The notes under the pieces were generated by a model. The model saw only the letters and a list, made by a program, of their open reading frames with translations, ran no database searches and was not told where the DNA came from. DNA of 64,000 nt from Paenibacillus aurantius (lineage in GTDB: Bacteria; Bacillota; Bacilli; Paenibacillales; NBRC-103111). The stretch covers positions 3,382,001 to 3,446,000 of the forward strand of contig NZ_CP130318.1 of NCBI RefSeq assembly GCF_032268605.1, written 5' to 3'. The position numbers and the translations under genes were made by a program. Of the stretch, positions 25,660 to 34,698 are shown one piece after another (position 1 is the first letter of the stretch; every line of letters starts with the position of its first letter).

Positions 25660-28002
25660 CTAAGTGGAGCTCAAGACGCCGTAATCCCGAAGCGCCTGCT
25701 TGAGCCGGTTGACTTCCTCCTCCAGCTGGCCGACCGTCAGGCCTGTTGAATCCGGAAGGGCGGCCTGACTGCCGACGGTGCCGAAGCGTTCAAAGGACGG
25801 TGCTGCGAAGGAAACCGGGCTTCCGGAGGCGTCTGCCGTAAGCGCCGCATTCAACCGAAGCTCGTTACCGGATACCCGAACGACACGGCGCAGCTGGCTG
25901 CCGGCTTGAATGCGGATCCACTGCTCCGGCTTAATGCCGCTGGAATCGTTCACGGTCAGCACGGACTGCCCGGTGGCGCCGCTTCCCGTCACCCCGGTGA
26001 GCGTCCCTGCCGTTCCGGTGGACGTCACCTTGTAGCCGGCCGGGCTCTGCCCCGACGTGACCGAAGCATTGGTCAGGAAGAGCAGGTCGCCCTGGTTGAA
26101 AGTTCCGGATGCCGGAGGGAAGACGGAAGAATATTTCACCGGTTTGACGGCATCCGTGACGACGGATGGGCTGACACTGAACCAGAGGCCTCCCTGCTTG
26201 GTGGTAATCAGATTATCCGTGACCTCTACATCCTTGAAGGTTCCGTCAAGATCATTCACCCGGATCGAGAACATGCCTTTGACGGCATCATACGTATCCG
26301 CAATCAGGTTACCTGTAATCTTAGCGCCGTTAACGGTGGAACGAAGAAGGATGCCGGCACGGTACAGTTCGCTGTTGGCCGGATAATGGCCGGCGTTCAC
26401 GATCAAATTTCCTTGAATCACGATGTTGTAGGCCGTATTTTTCTTCTGGGAGTGGCCGATCCGGATGCCGGTAATGGGCGCATTCTTGATCACATTATTG
26501 CTGATGACGATATTCCGGAGCTCGGATTCCTTCAGGAAGCCAATGCCGTACCCCTGCTCCGTAAAGGTCGGTCTGGCGGTAAACTCTTCCTCGAATTCGA
26601 TCGTGTTGCCCGTGATGGTGATATTCTCAAACATCCCATTCTCGGCAACCCCTCCGGCACTGGAGATCCCGGTTGTCAAATACCGCTGGTGAACCGAGTT
26701 AATGAGAGAGATCGTATTGCCGCTGATGGTTACATTCTTGATGGCGTACTGGAGGCGGGGACCGAGCTGAATCCCTTGGTTCGCGTTGCTGATGGAGTTG
26801 TTCGTGACCGTCATGTCCGAATATTCGCCGCTGGTTTCACTTGATTGAAGATTAACGCCGGTATAATAACCGGTCACCACATTGTTCGATACAACGCTGG
26901 AGCCGCAGTGGGTTTCGATGCCTCCCCGGCTTTTCTGTCCGATGGCCGAGACGATAATGTTATTGCTGACCACATGATTGCGTCCGTTTATGTAGATGGC
27001 CGAGTTGTCGTACTGCCCGTCGCCTTTGGCCATGATGAAGTTAAAATAACAATTGGTGATGGTCGCGTTGCGGGCGGTGATTTTGTTTAAGGTGATGGCA
27101 TTGACCCCGCAGTTCGGATCAAAGCGGACATTGTCGATGGTGATGTTCTCGTAATTGTAGAGGGCGATGGCGAACTGCCAGTAATAGGAATCGGTCCTGC
27201 TGGAGCTGATGTTGCAAGTGAGGTTGTTCTGTGGGTTCTGGTCAATCCGCAAATTCGTAATGGTTACATTGGACACCGGGCTGCTGGAGAGCCCCCCGAA
27301 TACCATCCCATAATCCCCGGCGTTGTCCTTCACCTTGATGACGGACCCGCTGCCCTCGCCCGAGATCGTTACGTTGTTTCTTAGATAAATTCGTGCGGTT
27401 CCCGATGGAGAAACAATATAGGTTCCCCTTGGAAGCAGTACCGTTCCGCCGCCTAGTGCCGAGACCGTGTCAATCGTCTTCTGGATCGCCTGCATGTCGT
27501 CGGTAACCCCGTCGCCTGTGGCGCCGAACCATTTGACCGAATAGGCGTCGCTGCCGATAATCCGTTTGAAGCGGGCGCCGGAGGAGGAAACGAGCACGGT
27601 GCCAATGTTGTCAGCGGAAGCCGTGTCGGCCGTGTCGTAATAGAAGAAGCCCTCCTGTCCGGGGTTTCGGACCATATACAGGTAGTCTGCGGAAGGAGCG
27701 GTTAGAGCCCGAATCTCTTCAATCGTGGCGGCCACGCAGAAATCCGATTCGGCCAACGTTAGCAGAGTCTCATTGTCTTTTTTGCCATTTCCATTGCCAT
27801 TGTTGCCATAAACCGAGCCGGTCACCGTTTGATCCGGATCCCCGTGGACGGTTCCGCTGCCGACCGTGTACAGGAGAGCTGCCGCTCCCGCCATCCCCAT
27901 GGACATGAGCATTTCTCTGCGGGTGATGCGGGACTTCGGAGGAGACGAAACAACCGGGGCGTTCGAGACTTCTTCTGCTGATGGCTTTCCATTTGACAAC
28001 AT
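25660..28002 (-). CDS. Tat-exported right-handed beta-helix protein
   Basis: 780 residues. The N-terminus has a twin-arginine signal ([20 protein letters not shown]). Around residue 165-185 the pectate-lyase-superfamily start motif [18 protein letters not shown] appears, followed by a long run of beta-helix repeats full of NNV/TIT/ITGN turns (residues about 190-610) and a C-terminal beta domain. Proteins of this architecture act on or bind polysaccharides (pectin/alginate lyases, epimerases, rhamnogalacturonan hydrolases); no catalytic triad was identified. It is the first gene of the leftward ABC operon and has the three-box element 105 bp upstream. Confidence 0.88.
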   Translation of the reverse strand: MLSNGKPSAEEVSNAPVVSSPPKSRITRREMLMSMGMAGAAALLYTVGSGTVHGDPDQTVTGSVYGNNGNGNGKKDNETLLTLAESDFCVAATIEEIRALTAPSADYLYMVRNPGQEGFFYYDTADTASADNIGTVLVSSSGARFKRIIGSDAYSVKWFGATGDGVTDDMQAIQKTIDTVSALGGGTVLLPRGTYIVSPSGTARIYLRNNVTISGEGSGSVIKVKDNAGDYGMVFGGLSSSPVSNVTITNLRIDQNPQNNLTCNISSSRTDSYYWQFAIALYNYENITIDNVRFDPNCGVNAITLNKITARNATITNCYFNFIMAKGDGQYDNSAIYINGRNHVVSNNIIVSAIGQKSRGGIETHCGSSVVSNNVVTGYYTGVNLQSSETSGEYSDMTVTNNSISNANQGIQLGPRLQYAIKNVTISGNTISLINSVHQRYLTTGISSAGGVAENGMFENITITGNTIEFEEEFTARPTFTEQGYGIGFLKESELRNIVISNNVIKNAPITGIRIGHSQKKNTAYNIVIQGNLIVNAGHYPANSELYRAGILLRSTVNGAKITGNLIADTYDAVKGMFSIRVNDLDGTFKDVEVTDNLITTKQGGLWFSVSPSVVTDAVKPVKYSSVFPPASGTFNQGDLLFLTNASVTSGQSPAGYKVTSTGTAGTLTGVTGSGATGQSVLTVNDSSGIKPEQWIRIQAGSQLRRVVRVSGNELRLNAALTADASGSPVSFAAPSFERFGTVGSQAALPDSTGLTVGQLEEEVNRLKQALRDYGVLSST

Positions 28003-28059
28003 GAGCGGCCTCCTTTGGATGGTAAGTTTCCTTCGTTTCCTTCTGGGCTTGTTAAGCTA

Positions 28060-28075
28060 ATGATAACGCGTACAT
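28060..28075. promoter_or_regulatory. Possible catabolite-responsive element (cre)
   Basis: ATGATAACGCGTACAT is nearly palindromic and resembles the cre consensus WTGNAANCGNWNNCAW with two deviations. It lies between the probable -10 (28087-28092) and the beta-helix start, the position expected for CcpA roadblock repression. Confidence 0.35.
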
Positions 28076-28086
28076 TCCGGTTAGGC

Positions 28087-28092
28087 TTTATA
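28087..28092 (-). promoter_or_regulatory. Probable -10 of the beta-helix/ABC operon
   Basis: Minus-strand TATAAA; 16 bp upstream the -35 position (ATGCAA) is poor and coincides with the first box of the three-box element, as expected when an activator substitutes for a good -35. Confidence 0.4.
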
Positions 28093-28107
28093 CGATTTAT
28101 CGCAGTT

Positions 28108-28147
28108 TTTGCATATTCCGTTGCACAATCGTACGATGAATTTGTAC
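28108..28147 (-). promoter_or_regulatory. Three-box operator upstream of beta-helix/ABC operon
   Basis: Boxes as read on the plus strand: TTTGCAT (28108), GTTGCAC (28120), TTTGTAC (28141); steps of 12 and 21 bp. The same geometry occurs at 30534, 31570 and 34566. The 21-bp step fits AraC-type direct repeats. Confidence 0.65.
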
Positions 28148-28237
28148 TAATTTCTTAGCCGGCCACTTGGTTGGAGATAAGCCTGCTTAAGCTCCATCGA
28201 TGACCTCTGAAAGCGGAACTTTCTTAGAAGAAAGGCA

Positions 28238-30421
28238 CTAAAGGTAGGAACCAAACGGCTTTAGAGCAGGGGCGAAATAGCTCAGGGTGCCGCCCGAAAC
28301 GCTGCCTGACAGGTTGGCGTCCAGCCGGACCTCCGTTCCCCCGATTCTCACAATCTGCCTCTCGTTAATACCCGCCGAGGTAGGAATGCTGATCCACTGC
28401 CCTATCTTAAGCGAAGCGCTGCTGCTTACCGTTAGCTTGCGGGAAGCGGCTGATCCCGTCGCCGTAATGCCGGATAAGCTTCCGTACGTGCCGCCTTTCG
28501 TGCACAAATAGGCGGCCGGGGCTCCGGATGCCGCAGCAGCGGCTTGGCAGAAGATGACATCCCCCGGATTGTAAGAGCCGCTGGAAGGAGGATTCGAAGC
28601 GGATAGCTTCAGGAACGTCTCCCCCTCCCTGCGCGTGACGGATGGGCTTAAATCGAGCCACAGGCCTCCCTGGTTCGCCCGGATAAAATTGTCCTTAACC
28701 TCCACCTCGGAGTAGGTTCCTTCCGAATCGTTGAGCTTGATGGAATACAGCAGCTTCGATTCCGGATACGTATCGATGATGCTGTTATCCGTCACATAAG
28801 CATTCGAGACGATATTGCGCAGCAGAATACCGGCTCGGTAAGATTCCGCGACTCCCGGGTAATGGCCCGCATTCACGATGACATTTCCGGTTATCCCCAC
28901 ATTCGTCAAAGTACTGATCTTGCCCGATAGGGGGCAGCCCATATGAATCCCGGTGATCGGAGCGTTAACGATGACGTTGTTGGAGATCATGATATTGGAC
29001 ATGGCTACCGGCTTCGTAAGGCCGATTCCGAAAGCCGAGGATTCAAACAGGTTGGAACGATAGACGGTCTCTTCCTTGAAAACAATGGTGTTGCCGGTAA
29101 TCGTAATATTCTCGAAGTTCCCTGTATCGCTCGAGCTTCCCGCCGAGCAGATCCCCGCCGTGGTCGACCGGTTATGGGCGGCTCCATCCACCCGGATCGT
29201 ATTGCCCGAAATGGTCACATTCTTGATCGGATAGGTGCCGAGCGCCCACAGCTGAATGCCCTGGTTCGCTTGGCTGAAGGTATTCCCCGTAACCGTCATG
29301 TCACAGTTGGACATCGTCTGGGAGCTGGCCTGGAGATTCAAGCCGGTGCTGAAGCCCTCGGTTACGTTATTGGCGATGGTGCTCTGGCCGGTGTGGGTCT
29401 CAATCGCGCCAAGCGCCTTGGCCGTTGTCACGTCCGAGTAAAACTGGTTGCCCACGACCGTATGGTTCCAGCCGTTGATGTAGATCGACGTGTTGTCATA
29501 GGTGGGAGAGCCGGCCGCCCTTACAAAACGAAAATAGCATTGGCTTACCGTCCCGCCCCGGCAGGCCACGTTATTAAACGATACGGCATTCACCCCGCAG
29601 CACGGGTCGAATCGGACGTCCTCGATTACAACGTTCTCATAGTTGTAGCTGATGACGGCAAATTGATAATAGTTGCCGCCTGGCGGAGGATTGGCGGTAT
29701 CGATGTTGGAGGTCGGGTTGTTCGAAGGATTCTGGTCGATCCTCAGGCGGCTAATGCGAACGTCCTGAAGCACGGAGGAAGAGCTGGAGGTAAGAACGGC
29801 AAAGTAATTTCCGGGATTGTCGATGACCTTAAGAGTGGAGGCCGGACCTTCGCCTAACAAGCTCACCTTGCTCTTAAGCGTAAGGGCCGAGTACGTGGAG
29901 GAGGTTCGGCGCGGGTTCACGATATAGGTGCCGGATGGAAAAAAGACCGTTCCACCCCCTGCGGCATTTACCGCATCAATGGAAGCCTGGATGGCCGCCG
30001 TGTCGTCGCCCGTCCCGTCACCTTTGGCGCCAAACCATTTGACGTTGGTAGATTCGGTTTCCTGGATTCTACGGAACCTTGCCTGCGGGGTGACGGCGGT
30101 GGAGACCAGCACCGTCCCGTTGTTGTCGGGTGATGTGGTGTCCGAAGAATCGTAGACAAAATGTCCCTCCCTTCCTTTGTCCGTCACATAGTATAGGCTG
30201 TAGGCTGCCGGAGCGGCATTCGACCGGAGCTCGGCCATGGTGGTGCAGGCGCAGCAATCGCCCGAAGCGGTCAACTGGGCCTCTTGAAGTGAGCCGTTAC
30301 CGTATACCTGATTGGATACGGAGGCCGATGCCGTGCCCGGCAGCAGCCTTGCCGCCGCCCAGGCCGCCCCCGCCGCCCCCATGCCGGCCAGCAGCTTCCG
30401 GCGGGATACCTTCTTGCTCAT
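28238..30421 (-). CDS. Tat-exported right-handed beta-helix protein, second paralogue
   Basis: 727 residues with a twin-arginine signal (VSRRKLLAGMGAAGAAWAA). It is a paralogue of the protein at 25660: the same pre-domain (HFVYDSSDTTSPDNNGTVLV), the motif VKWFGAKGDGTGDDTAAIQ, beta-helix repeats and a C-terminal beta domain ending PFGSYL. It lies in its own transcription unit with the three-box element 112 bp upstream. Likely polysaccharide-active or -binding; activity not deducible. The two are clearly diverged, so the duplication is old. Confidence 0.87.
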   Translation of the reverse strand: MSKKVSRRKLLAGMGAAGAAWAAARLLPGTASASVSNQVYGNGSLQEAQLTASGDCCACTTMAELRSNAAPAAYSLYYVTDKGREGHFVYDSSDTTSPDNNGTVLVSTAVTPQARFRRIQETESTNVKWFGAKGDGTGDDTAAIQASIDAVNAAGGGTVFFPSGTYIVNPRRTSSTYSALTLKSKVSLLGEGPASTLKVIDNPGNYFAVLTSSSSSVLQDVRISRLRIDQNPSNNPTSNIDTANPPPGGNYYQFAVISYNYENVVIEDVRFDPCCGVNAVSFNNVACRGGTVSQCYFRFVRAAGSPTYDNTSIYINGWNHTVVGNQFYSDVTTAKALGAIETHTGQSTIANNVTEGFSTGLNLQASSQTMSNCDMTVTGNTFSQANQGIQLWALGTYPIKNVTISGNTIRVDGAAHNRSTTAGICSAGSSSDTGNFENITITGNTIVFKEETVYRSNLFESSAFGIGLTKPVAMSNIMISNNVIVNAPITGIHMGCPLSGKISTLTNVGITGNVIVNAGHYPGVAESYRAGILLRNIVSNAYVTDNSIIDTYPESKLLYSIKLNDSEGTYSEVEVKDNFIRANQGGLWLDLSPSVTRREGETFLKLSASNPPSSGSYNPGDVIFCQAAAAASGAPAAYLCTKGGTYGSLSGITATGSAASRKLTVSSSASLKIGQWISIPTSAGINERQIVRIGGTEVRLDANLSGSVSGGTLSYFAPALKPFGSYL

Positions 30422-30533
30422 GGCTTCCTCCCCTTCCTGCCATTCAAATAGAGCCGAAAAAGCCCAAATGCCAGCTCTGCCCTTATCATAAACGGCTGGC
30501 GGGGGGAGTGGCTTTGTTATTCCTTCCGGTCTT

Positions 30534-30573
30534 TTTGCACGCCTTTTTGCGATTTGGTTCGGACTATTTGCAC
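30534..30573 (-). promoter_or_regulatory. Three-box operator upstream of second beta-helix gene
   Basis: TTTGCAC (30534), TTTGCGA (30546), TTTGCAC (30567): steps 12 and 21, identical to the other copies. Confidence 0.65.
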
Positions 30574-30655
30574 AGCTTTAACGGGACACTCCCTTCTTTC
30601 GGCCGGCCTCACCTAGAGGCTTAACGAAGCGTTCGGTTCGATGGAAGCTGGAGCT

Positions 30656-31468
30656 TTAGGCCAGCCAGCGGTGAAGATTATCGATGGTGGTTCGGATATC
30701 CCGCTCCTGCTGCTCCCCGGTAATTTCCCTTTCGATGATCAAGTCCCCATCGTAGCCCATGGAACGCAGCTTCTTCAGAAACTCAGGGAAACGGACTCTT
30801 CCCGTTCCGGTAAGAACCTCTTTCCCGAGCTCGTCTCCATTCGTCGGATACAGCCCATCCTTCACATGAACACAGCGCACGTACGGACCGATCACATCCA
30901 AGGCATCGATAGGATTTCCTTTGCCATACAGAATCAGGTTGGCGGGATCCAGATTAATCCCCAGATTCTCCTCCCCGACCCTCTCGATGGTCCGAAGCAG
31001 CACGACCGGCGTTTCCTGTCCCGTCTCGAACCAGAAGCCAAGCCCCTTCGAGCGGCAGTAGCCGGCCACATCCCGAATGGCTTCCACGACTCCCGGGTAG
31101 CCGGGATCGGTTGCATTCTCGGGGATAAAACCGCAGTGGGTGACGAGAGCGGGCGCTCCGATCCGTTGGGCAAAGTCCGCCCAGTTCTTGAGGGTCTGCA
31201 CCCGTTCCTCCCGGTATGCCTCCGGAACCAGTCCCAGCGTAACCGGACCTTCCGTAAAATTGAATTTGCCCGGACCGGCCCCCCAGCCCCACATCGCTCC
31301 GATGCGTATGCCGTGTTCCCGGGAGTCCTGAATGATCTTCTCGGCCATCTCTTCCGTACAGAACTCGGGATTCCAGCCGATCAGCTGGCAAACCTTCAGT
31401 CCGAATGCGCTCACCTTTTCCATGCTGTTTACGCCTTTTCTCATAATGGTGACGATACCAATATCCAT
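30656..31468 (-). CDS. Sugar phosphate isomerase/epimerase (AP-endonuclease-type TIM barrel)
   Basis: 270 residues from ATG at 31468, which has GGAGGAAAAAGG upstream; the open frame continues 36 codons further upstream without start support. Features of the xylose-isomerase-like TIM barrel family: NLGINLDPANLIL, CVHVKDGLYP, ELGKEVLTGTGRVRF and the terminal IEREITGEQQERDI that supplies metal ligands. Members isomerise or epimerise sugars, often next to Gfo/Idh/MocA oxidoreductases, as here. Three-box element 101 bp upstream. Confidence 0.9.
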   Translation of the reverse strand: MDIGIVTIMRKGVNSMEKVSAFGLKVCQLIGWNPEFCTEEMAEKIIQDSREHGIRIGAMWGWGAGPGKFNFTEGPVTLGLVPEAYREERVQTLKNWADFAQRIGAPALVTHCGFIPENATDPGYPGVVEAIRDVAGYCRSKGLGFWFETGQETPVVLLRTIERVGEENLGINLDPANLILYGKGNPIDALDVIGPYVRCVHVKDGLYPTNGDELGKEVLTGTGRVRFPEFLKKLRSMGYDGDLIIEREITGEQQERDIRTTIDNLHRWLA

Positions 31469-31569
31469 CCTTTTTCCTCCTTCTGGAATGGTCCGCTGAA
31501 GTGCCAAGCCTTTCTTTTGTAATTGTAGCCGGAACCCATTCGGATGGATTTGGAGGATACGCCAAACTT

Positions 31570-31609
31570 TTTGCATTCGGCTTTGTACAATCTTTCTGTA
31601 TTTTTGTAC
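31570..31609. promoter_or_regulatory. Three-box operator between isomerase and Tat protein genes
   Basis: TTTGCAT (31570), TTTGTAC (31582), TTTGTAC (31603), steps 12 and 21. The region is divergent and the element lies about 100 bp from both start codons, so it could serve the isomerase (leftward) and the Tat protein (rightward). Confidence 0.65.
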
Positions 31610-31708
31610 TTTCCCTTGTGCAAAAAAAAGGAATAGCCGTCCAAAGAATTGCCGCCTCCGTATGACGTATGATCATTTTAGATTCCTATGGAAAGGGGTT
31701 TAGGACGA

Positions 31709-33376
31709 ATGGCCAATTATGAAGAAGCTGATTTCGGAGAACCGGAAGAAAGGAAAGAGAGGGATAGCAAAGAAAGCTCGGCAACGGGCTCCATGGGGCC
31801 AAAATGGACACGCCGGTCCCTTCTCACCTCCATGGGATTAACGGGAGCAGCCCTGCTGGTGGGGTCTGCCTTGGGGAGAACCGAAGCCAGAGCCAGCGAG
31901 ACGAGTCCTTCCCCCAGCCCGTCCGCTTCCACCCCGAGCACCACGGCAGCGGAAACGGCAGGCAGCGTTCCCCAAGCCGATTATGTCGAGCTGCTCCGGA
32001 ATCATAACGAAACGCCCGCCACCCTGTATGCCAAGATCACAGGCGACCGGAAACTGGAGGTTCTGATTCCTTTCAAGGGAAACCGCTGCGCGCACTATGC
32101 CCTCAGCAAAGACCCGAATGACGATTTCATCAAACTGATGAACGGCTCCGTTTCGGTTTTGGAGGAAAGCTACAACCTGATCGGCGCAGCGGATTACGCC
32201 TCGAAGACCGGGACCTGGGTCACCAATTTTCCGCCCAATGAATACACCACGGAAACAGGGGCCACGTTCACCTTTACCTTTGAAGGAACCGGCTTTGATT
32301 TTCAGCATTACACGGACAATCGGGGCGGAGTCTGGGAGTTCACGGTCGACGGGCAGACTCCGCTACGGATCAGTACCCATGTCGACGCGGTACCGGCTGG
32401 ACAAATAGTGAGCAACGTGGCCACCCGCCCCGTCGCCAGAGGTCTGGCACTCGCCTCCCATACCGTCGTGGCCGTCTTCCAAGGGGACGACCCCGCCCAT
32501 CCACCCTCCGGAGGGGCGGGCACTTCGCGCGGATGGGTCCGCTGTGCCGCCAATTATTCCAACAAAAGCAACCCTTACCGGACTGCTCTGCTATACGGCA
32601 ACCAGCCGACTCTTGCGGCACGCAAGCTGTTTGATGTTCTGCATTCGTGGAGTAACAAGGAATTCGCCCTGAACGTAGCTCCTACCGGTTCCGGACTCTC
32701 CGCCAATTGGCTCCCCGAACACGTCGGAATCGGAACCGTGTACACGGTTGTTCAGAAGATCCTGTTCGATGATACGCCGATTACCTCCTGGACGCCGGAC
32801 AGCACCTTTCGCGCGGTCCATTCGGTTTCCGTTTACCAGCAGATGCTGGGCAAGCATCCCGGCGATCCCTCCAACCCCGTAGCGGAGATCGATTGTGTCC
32901 ATTCGATAACCTCCCAAGGGGCGTCCGTCAAAGCGAAGATCCGCTGGCTGAGGGCGGTCACCGTCTCTCAAGGCTACGGGATGATGTTCCCGGTTGCCGG
33001 TCTCTTTGCATCCAAAATGATTACCGGCATGGGAGGCGTCTACGATGCCACCGCCACGGATAACAGCTCCACCAACCTGACCGAGAACGACCAGGCTCTA
33101 TCCTACGCCTATGTGCATAGCGGGTCGGGAAGCTCGAGCGAGGCGGATACGGTCGTGGCGATGACCATGCAGGATATCGCCAAAACGCTTCGCTACGGTC
33201 AGCCCGGCCGGCGGTCAAACGGCTCCATCGTCTGGCTCCAGCATCGGGATGCCACCGTACAGAAGCTTTATCCGCAAGTGTATGAGAACTATTCGGCGGC
33301 AGCCGGCGAATCCTATGAAGTGGGAGGAACTTATTACATAGGGGAGCTTCCCATGGCCTCCAGGCTGCTGACCTAG
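31709..33376 (+). CDS. Tat-exported protein of unknown function
   Basis: 555 residues from ATG at 31709; an in-frame ATG at 31688 is possible but AAAGGGG lies before 31709. A hydrophilic N-terminus of about 30 residues precedes a twin-arginine signal (WTRRSLLTSMGLTGAALLVG) and a Ser/Pro/Thr linker. The mature part has a beta-rich region around residues 170-230 (TFTFEGTGFDFQHY, GVWEFTVDGQTPL) like a carbohydrate-binding sandwich. I do not recognise the rest. Context with two Tat beta-helix proteins and tatAC suggests an extracellular polysaccharide role. Confidence 0.7.
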   Translation: MANYEEADFGEPEERKERDSKESSATGSMGPKWTRRSLLTSMGLTGAALLVGSALGRTEARASETSPSPSPSASTPSTTAAETAGSVPQADYVELLRNHNETPATLYAKITGDRKLEVLIPFKGNRCAHYALSKDPNDDFIKLMNGSVSVLEESYNLIGAADYASKTGTWVTNFPPNEYTTETGATFTFTFEGTGFDFQHYTDNRGGVWEFTVDGQTPLRISTHVDAVPAGQIVSNVATRPVARGLALASHTVVAVFQGDDPAHPPSGGAGTSRGWVRCAANYSNKSNPYRTALLYGNQPTLAARKLFDVLHSWSNKEFALNVAPTGSGLSANWLPEHVGIGTVYTVVQKILFDDTPITSWTPDSTFRAVHSVSVYQQMLGKHPGDPSNPVAEIDCVHSITSQGASVKAKIRWLRAVTVSQGYGMMFPVAGLFASKMITGMGGVYDATATDNSSTNLTENDQALSYAYVHSGSGSSSEADTVVAMTMQDIAKTLRYGQPGRRSNGSIVWLQHRDATVQKLYPQVYENYSAAAGESYEVGGTYYIGELPMASRLLT

Positions 33377-33392
33377 ATTGGAGAATACAGAA

Positions 33393-33419
33393 AAGAAGCG
33401 GCCCCGTTGGCCGCTTCTT
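33393..33419 (+). terminator. Bidirectional terminator between Tat protein and tatC
   Basis: AAGAAGCGGCC and GGCCGCTTCTT form a perfect stem with loop CCGTT-type between convergent genes. Confidence 0.88.
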
Positions 33420-33467
33420 CCCATTCAGTCATAAGAGGGGAACCCCATCAGCCGGCAAGCTTGCCGG

Positions 33468-34217
33468 TCATCCCGCAGCAGGCAGTCCGGTTTCCTCCTC
33501 TTCCTGAGCCCTTCTCAGCTTCCGGTTATACACCCTCTTGGACAGGCTGATGCTGAACTCATAGAGCAGGAGCAGGGGAACCGTTACCAGAATATCGGAA
33601 AGAAAATCAGGCGGCGTGATAGAGATGGACAGGACCGTCAGAACGAAATAGGCCAACTTTCTTGCCTTGGCCAGCCGCACCGGATTCAGAATGCCGATAC
33701 TCGTCAGGAACATGACCACCGCGGGCATTTCGAACAGAAGGCCGAAAGGGAGCGTCATGTTGATCAGGAACCGAAAATAGCTTTCGACCGTATACATGGT
33801 CAGAACCGTGTCTTCGGCAACCGACTTCATAAAGGCGAGCATGATCGGAAACAGCACGAAATACCCGAAGGAAACCCCGATCAGAAAGAGCACGGCCAAA
33901 GCCGGAATAAAGAGCAGTGCAGCCCTGCGCTCCGTTACGGAAAGAGCAGGCTTGACGAACATCCAGAGCTGGCAGGCGGCATAGGGAATCGTAAAAGCTA
34001 CCGCGAAGCTTCCGGCAATCATGAAATAGGCCCATAGGATGTCCGTCGGCCCGAGAATGGTCAGCTTCCCATCCAGATCGCGGACAAGCCAGGCATACAT
34101 TGGTTTGACGTAGAAGAACCCCCCGGCGGCCGAGACCACAAAAACCAGCAGAACCCGGATAATCCGTCTGCGCAATTCCTCCAGATGAACGTGAAGATGC
34201 TCTTCCTTTTGCTCCAC
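33468..34217 (-). CDS. tatC: Twin-arginine translocase subunit TatC
   Basis: 249 residues with six membrane segments. The conserved N-terminal HLEELRRRIIRVLLVF (signal-peptide binding) and the FVKPAL segment are present; the short acidic C-terminus is normal. It recognises twin-arginine signal peptides. It is 34 bp downstream of tatA. Its neighbours are three genes for proteins with Tat signals, as phoD lies beside tatAdCd in Bacillus subtilis. Confidence 0.96.
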   Translation of the reverse strand: MEQKEEHLHVHLEELRRRIIRVLLVFVVSAAGGFFYVKPMYAWLVRDLDGKLTILGPTDILWAYFMIAGSFAVAFTIPYAACQLWMFVKPALSVTERRAALLFIPALAVLFLIGVSFGYFVLFPIMLAFMKSVAEDTVLTMYTVESYFRFLINMTLPFGLLFEMPAVVMFLTSIGILNPVRLAKARKLAYFVLTVLSISITPPDFLSDILVTVPLLLLYEFSISLSKRVYNRKLRRAQEEEETGLPAAG

Positions 34218-34251
34218 CGCTCCCGCCTCCCGTCAACAGCTCTCCTTCAGA

Positions 34252-34452
34252 TTAGTGAATTTCCTTCGTCTTTTCGCTCTTGGTCTCTGCTTCCCCGTCA
34301 CCGGCCATCAGACCGCGGGTGGCGCTTTTGAATTCGCTTAACGTTCTTCCGAAGGCTCGGCCGAGCTCAGGAAGCTTGGATGGGCCAAACACGATAAGGG
34401 CAATGACCAGAATCAGCAGCAAGCCGGGTATTCCAATGTTGGAAAATGGCAT
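34252..34452 (-). CDS. tatA: Twin-arginine translocase subunit TatA/E
   Basis: 66 residues: short N-terminal membrane helix ([20 protein letters not shown]), the conserved [14 protein letters not shown] hinge and amphipathic helix, then a charged tail. Forms the pore with TatC; in Firmicutes a single TatA does the work of TatA and TatB. The three-box operator copy at 34566 is 113 bp upstream. Confidence 0.96.
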   Translation of the reverse strand: MPFSNIGIPGLLLILVIALIVFGPSKLPELGRAFGRTLSEFKSATRGLMAGDGEAETKSEKTKEIH

Positions 34453-34565
34453 AGGGTTCCCTCCTCTCCTTCAGATGAGCCCGTGACAATCTTACGTTTA
34501 CTCAAGTTGTTACCTTCATCATACACCGGGCCCGGGCGCTGATCTTTGTTCTTTTGTCCGTAGTT

Positions 34566-34605
34566 TTTGCAATCGGATTTATCTAATTATTCTATTTCTT
34601 TGCAC
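34566..34605 (-). promoter_or_regulatory. Three-box operator upstream of tatAC
   Basis: TTTGCAA (34566), degenerate TTTATCT (34578), TTTGCAC (34599), steps 12 and 21. The middle box is weak, which may mean lower affinity. Confidence 0.5.
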
Positions 34606-34657
34606 AATCCGGCTAAGAAAGGGACGAAGGCGGACAACGTGTGATTCCGAACGGATG

Positions 34658-34666
34658 TGCTATAAT
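34658..34666 (+). promoter_or_regulatory. Extended -10 promoter of ROK regulator gene
   Basis: TGCTATAAT is a perfect extended -10 (TG-N-TATAAT). The -35 region is weak. Confidence 0.55.
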
Positions 34667-34698
34667 ACAAGCAGTCATAAGGAGAAAGGATCGAGCGC

